This document shows, one piece after another, positions 63,393 to 64,000 of a stretch of 64,000 nucleotides of DNA. The DNA comes from Shewanella amazonensis SB2B (GTDB lineage Bacteria; Pseudomonadota; Gammaproteobacteria; Enterobacterales; Shewanellaceae). A model generated the notes under the pieces. That model did not search any database, was not told the DNA's origin, and saw nothing but the letters and a program-made list of their open reading frames with translations. How positions within the stretch are numbered: the first letter of the stretch is position 1; every line of letters begins with the position of its first letter. The stretch lies in the NCBI RefSeq assembly GCF_000015245.1, contig NC_008700.1, positions 2,114,001 to 2,178,000 of the forward strand, in the 5' to 3' direction. The translations under genes were made by a program, and so were the position numbers.

Positions 63393-63797
63393 TTAATCCG
63401 GTTTTGCGAGCTTTTGCAAAATACTACAGTGTGGATTTTCATCCCCACAGCAACTTTCTGCCAGCTCTGTGAGTATGAGCTGCATATGTTGCAACTCGCT
63501 GATTTTCATTTTTATGTCGTCCAGGTGCTGGGTTGCGAGTTGTTTGACCAATCGGCTTTCCCTGTTTGGGTCTTGCCACAGGCCAAGGAGGGATTGGATG
63601 TCATTCAATGAAAATCCCAGGTTTCGGGCTTGCCTGATAAATCTGAGCTGATTGATTTGCTCGTTGTTATACAGGCGATATCCCGAGTCAGTTCGGGGGG
63701 ATTTCTTCAGTAATCCTGTTTGCTCATAGTGACGTATCATCTTGGTAGAGAGTCCACTCGTTTTGGCAGCCTCTCCAATAGTCAGTAGGGTACTCAT
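63393..63797 (-). CDS. cueR: Cu(I)-responsive MerR-family regulator CueR
   Basis: 134-residue MerR activator. Winged HTH IGEAAKTSGLSTKMIRHYEQTGLLKKSPRTDSGYRLYN leads to a dimerisation helix and the metal loop SCCGDENPHCSIL. In that loop two cysteines eight residues apart correspond to C112/C120 of E. coli CueR. GGAGG precedes ATG 63797 and overlaps the copA stop. The copA-cueR order makes it part of the copper operon it should control. Confidence 0.92.
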   Translation of the reverse strand: MSTLLTIGEAAKTSGLSTKMIRHYEQTGLLKKSPRTDSGYRLYNNEQINQLRFIRQARNLGFSLNDIQSLLGLWQDPNRESRLVKQLATQHLDDIKMKISELQHMQLILTELAESCCGDENPHCSILQKLAKPD

Positions 63798-63807
63798 CTT
63801 ACACCTC

Positions 63808-64000
63808 CTAGAAGCTTTTACGCTGCAGGCGTAAAGCATTACTGATTACCAATACACTGCTACATGCCATAGCTGCACCAGCAATAACCGGGTTCAGATA
63901 GCCCATTGCCGCCAGCGGGATGCCCACCGTGTTGAATGCGAAGGCCCAGAACAGGTTTTGCTGAATATTTCTGTAAGTAGCAGATGCCAGATTAAGTGAC
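63808..64000 (-). CDS. copA: Copper-exporting P-type ATPase, C-terminal fragment (5' end outside window)
   Basis: The frame is open from the right edge to TAG at 63808-63810. The last 63 residues (NIQQNLFWAFAFNTVGIPLAAMGYLNP, then AGAAMACSSVLVISNALRLQR) are the final two membrane helices of CopA-type Cu(I) ATPases, including the conserved NxxxxxxYN-like and MAxSSxxVxxN motifs. The Asn-for-Tyr context here reads AFN. Only 10 bp separate it from cueR. Confidence 0.93.
   Translation of the reverse strand, partial: SLNLASATYRNIQQNLFWAFAFNTVGIPLAAMGYLNPVIAGAAMACSSVLVISNALRLQRKSF

Noticed and set aside
1..64000. Mobile elements, prophage, defence systems, CRISPR or integrase islands
   Set aside because: No transposase, integrase, phage structural gene, direct-repeat array or abrupt composition change could be seen; neither tRNA locus has a neighbouring integrase.

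Overview
The window is chromosomal core DNA from a gammaproteobacterium, most likely a Shewanella species. The reasons are gene order and family membership: ubiG/gyrA/serC/aroA/cmk/rpsA/ihfB, thrS-infC-rpmI-rplT, ald/lrp-ftsK-lolA-rarA-crcB-serS, and yccA-tusDCBE. The species was judged from recalled synteny, not from a database search. I see no prophage, insertion sequence, CRISPR array, rRNA or toxin-antitoxin pair. Coding density is high and the two strands are about evenly used.

Layout, left to right. (1) 1-4 kb, minus strand: nrdA (3' end cut by the window edge), with a nrdA control region carrying paired NrdR-like boxes, then a HAD phosphatase overlapping ubiG. (2) 4.3-14.3 kb, mostly plus: gyrA, serC, (aspC on minus), aroA, cmk, rpsA and ihfB. 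This block covers replication, amino-acid synthesis and translation. (3) 14.3-20 kb, plus: lapA-lapB (LPS control), pyrF, a dienoyl-CoA-reductase-like SDR, a DUF2058 gene and a long DmdC-like acyl-CoA dehydrogenase. (4) 20-31.5 kb, mixed: dacB, pssA, tapT, tRNA-Pro(CGG), a Tat-exported PhoX phosphatase, a DUF3080 lipoprotein, an S41 lipoprotein protease and lasT. (5) 31.5-42 kb: ecotin, dmeF with a MarR-type regulator and a strong operator-like palindrome, a prolyl oligopeptidase, eptA, a diguanylate cyclase and patZ. (6) 42-45.4 kb: tandem tRNA-Val(GAC), norM and ribE facing apart across 25 bp, a CPXCG protein and a pteridine-reductase-like SDR. (7) 45.5-49 kb: thrS-infC-rpmI-rplT. (8) 49-58.6 kb: trxB, ald/lrp, ftsK-lolA-rarA-crcB-serS and a 39-codon membrane-peptide gene. 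(9) 58.6-64 kb: tusDCBE, yccA, punR/punC and a copA-cueR copper operon cut by the right edge.

Many genes needed start correction. GTG or TTG starts with good Shine-Dalgarno sites are common (serC, lapA, pssA, eptA, lolA, rarA, punC). infC uses a non-canonical AUA start. The best regulatory signals are the infC AUA start, the GGA-loop hairpins in the rpsA leader, the NrdR boxes before nrdA, and the three-half-site palindrome before dmeF. I did not find a convincing undescribed multi-gene system. The least explained items are the small membrane proteins at 58470-58589 and 21793-21978, the 109-residue protein at 27242-27571, and the dmeF operator/MarR arrangement.
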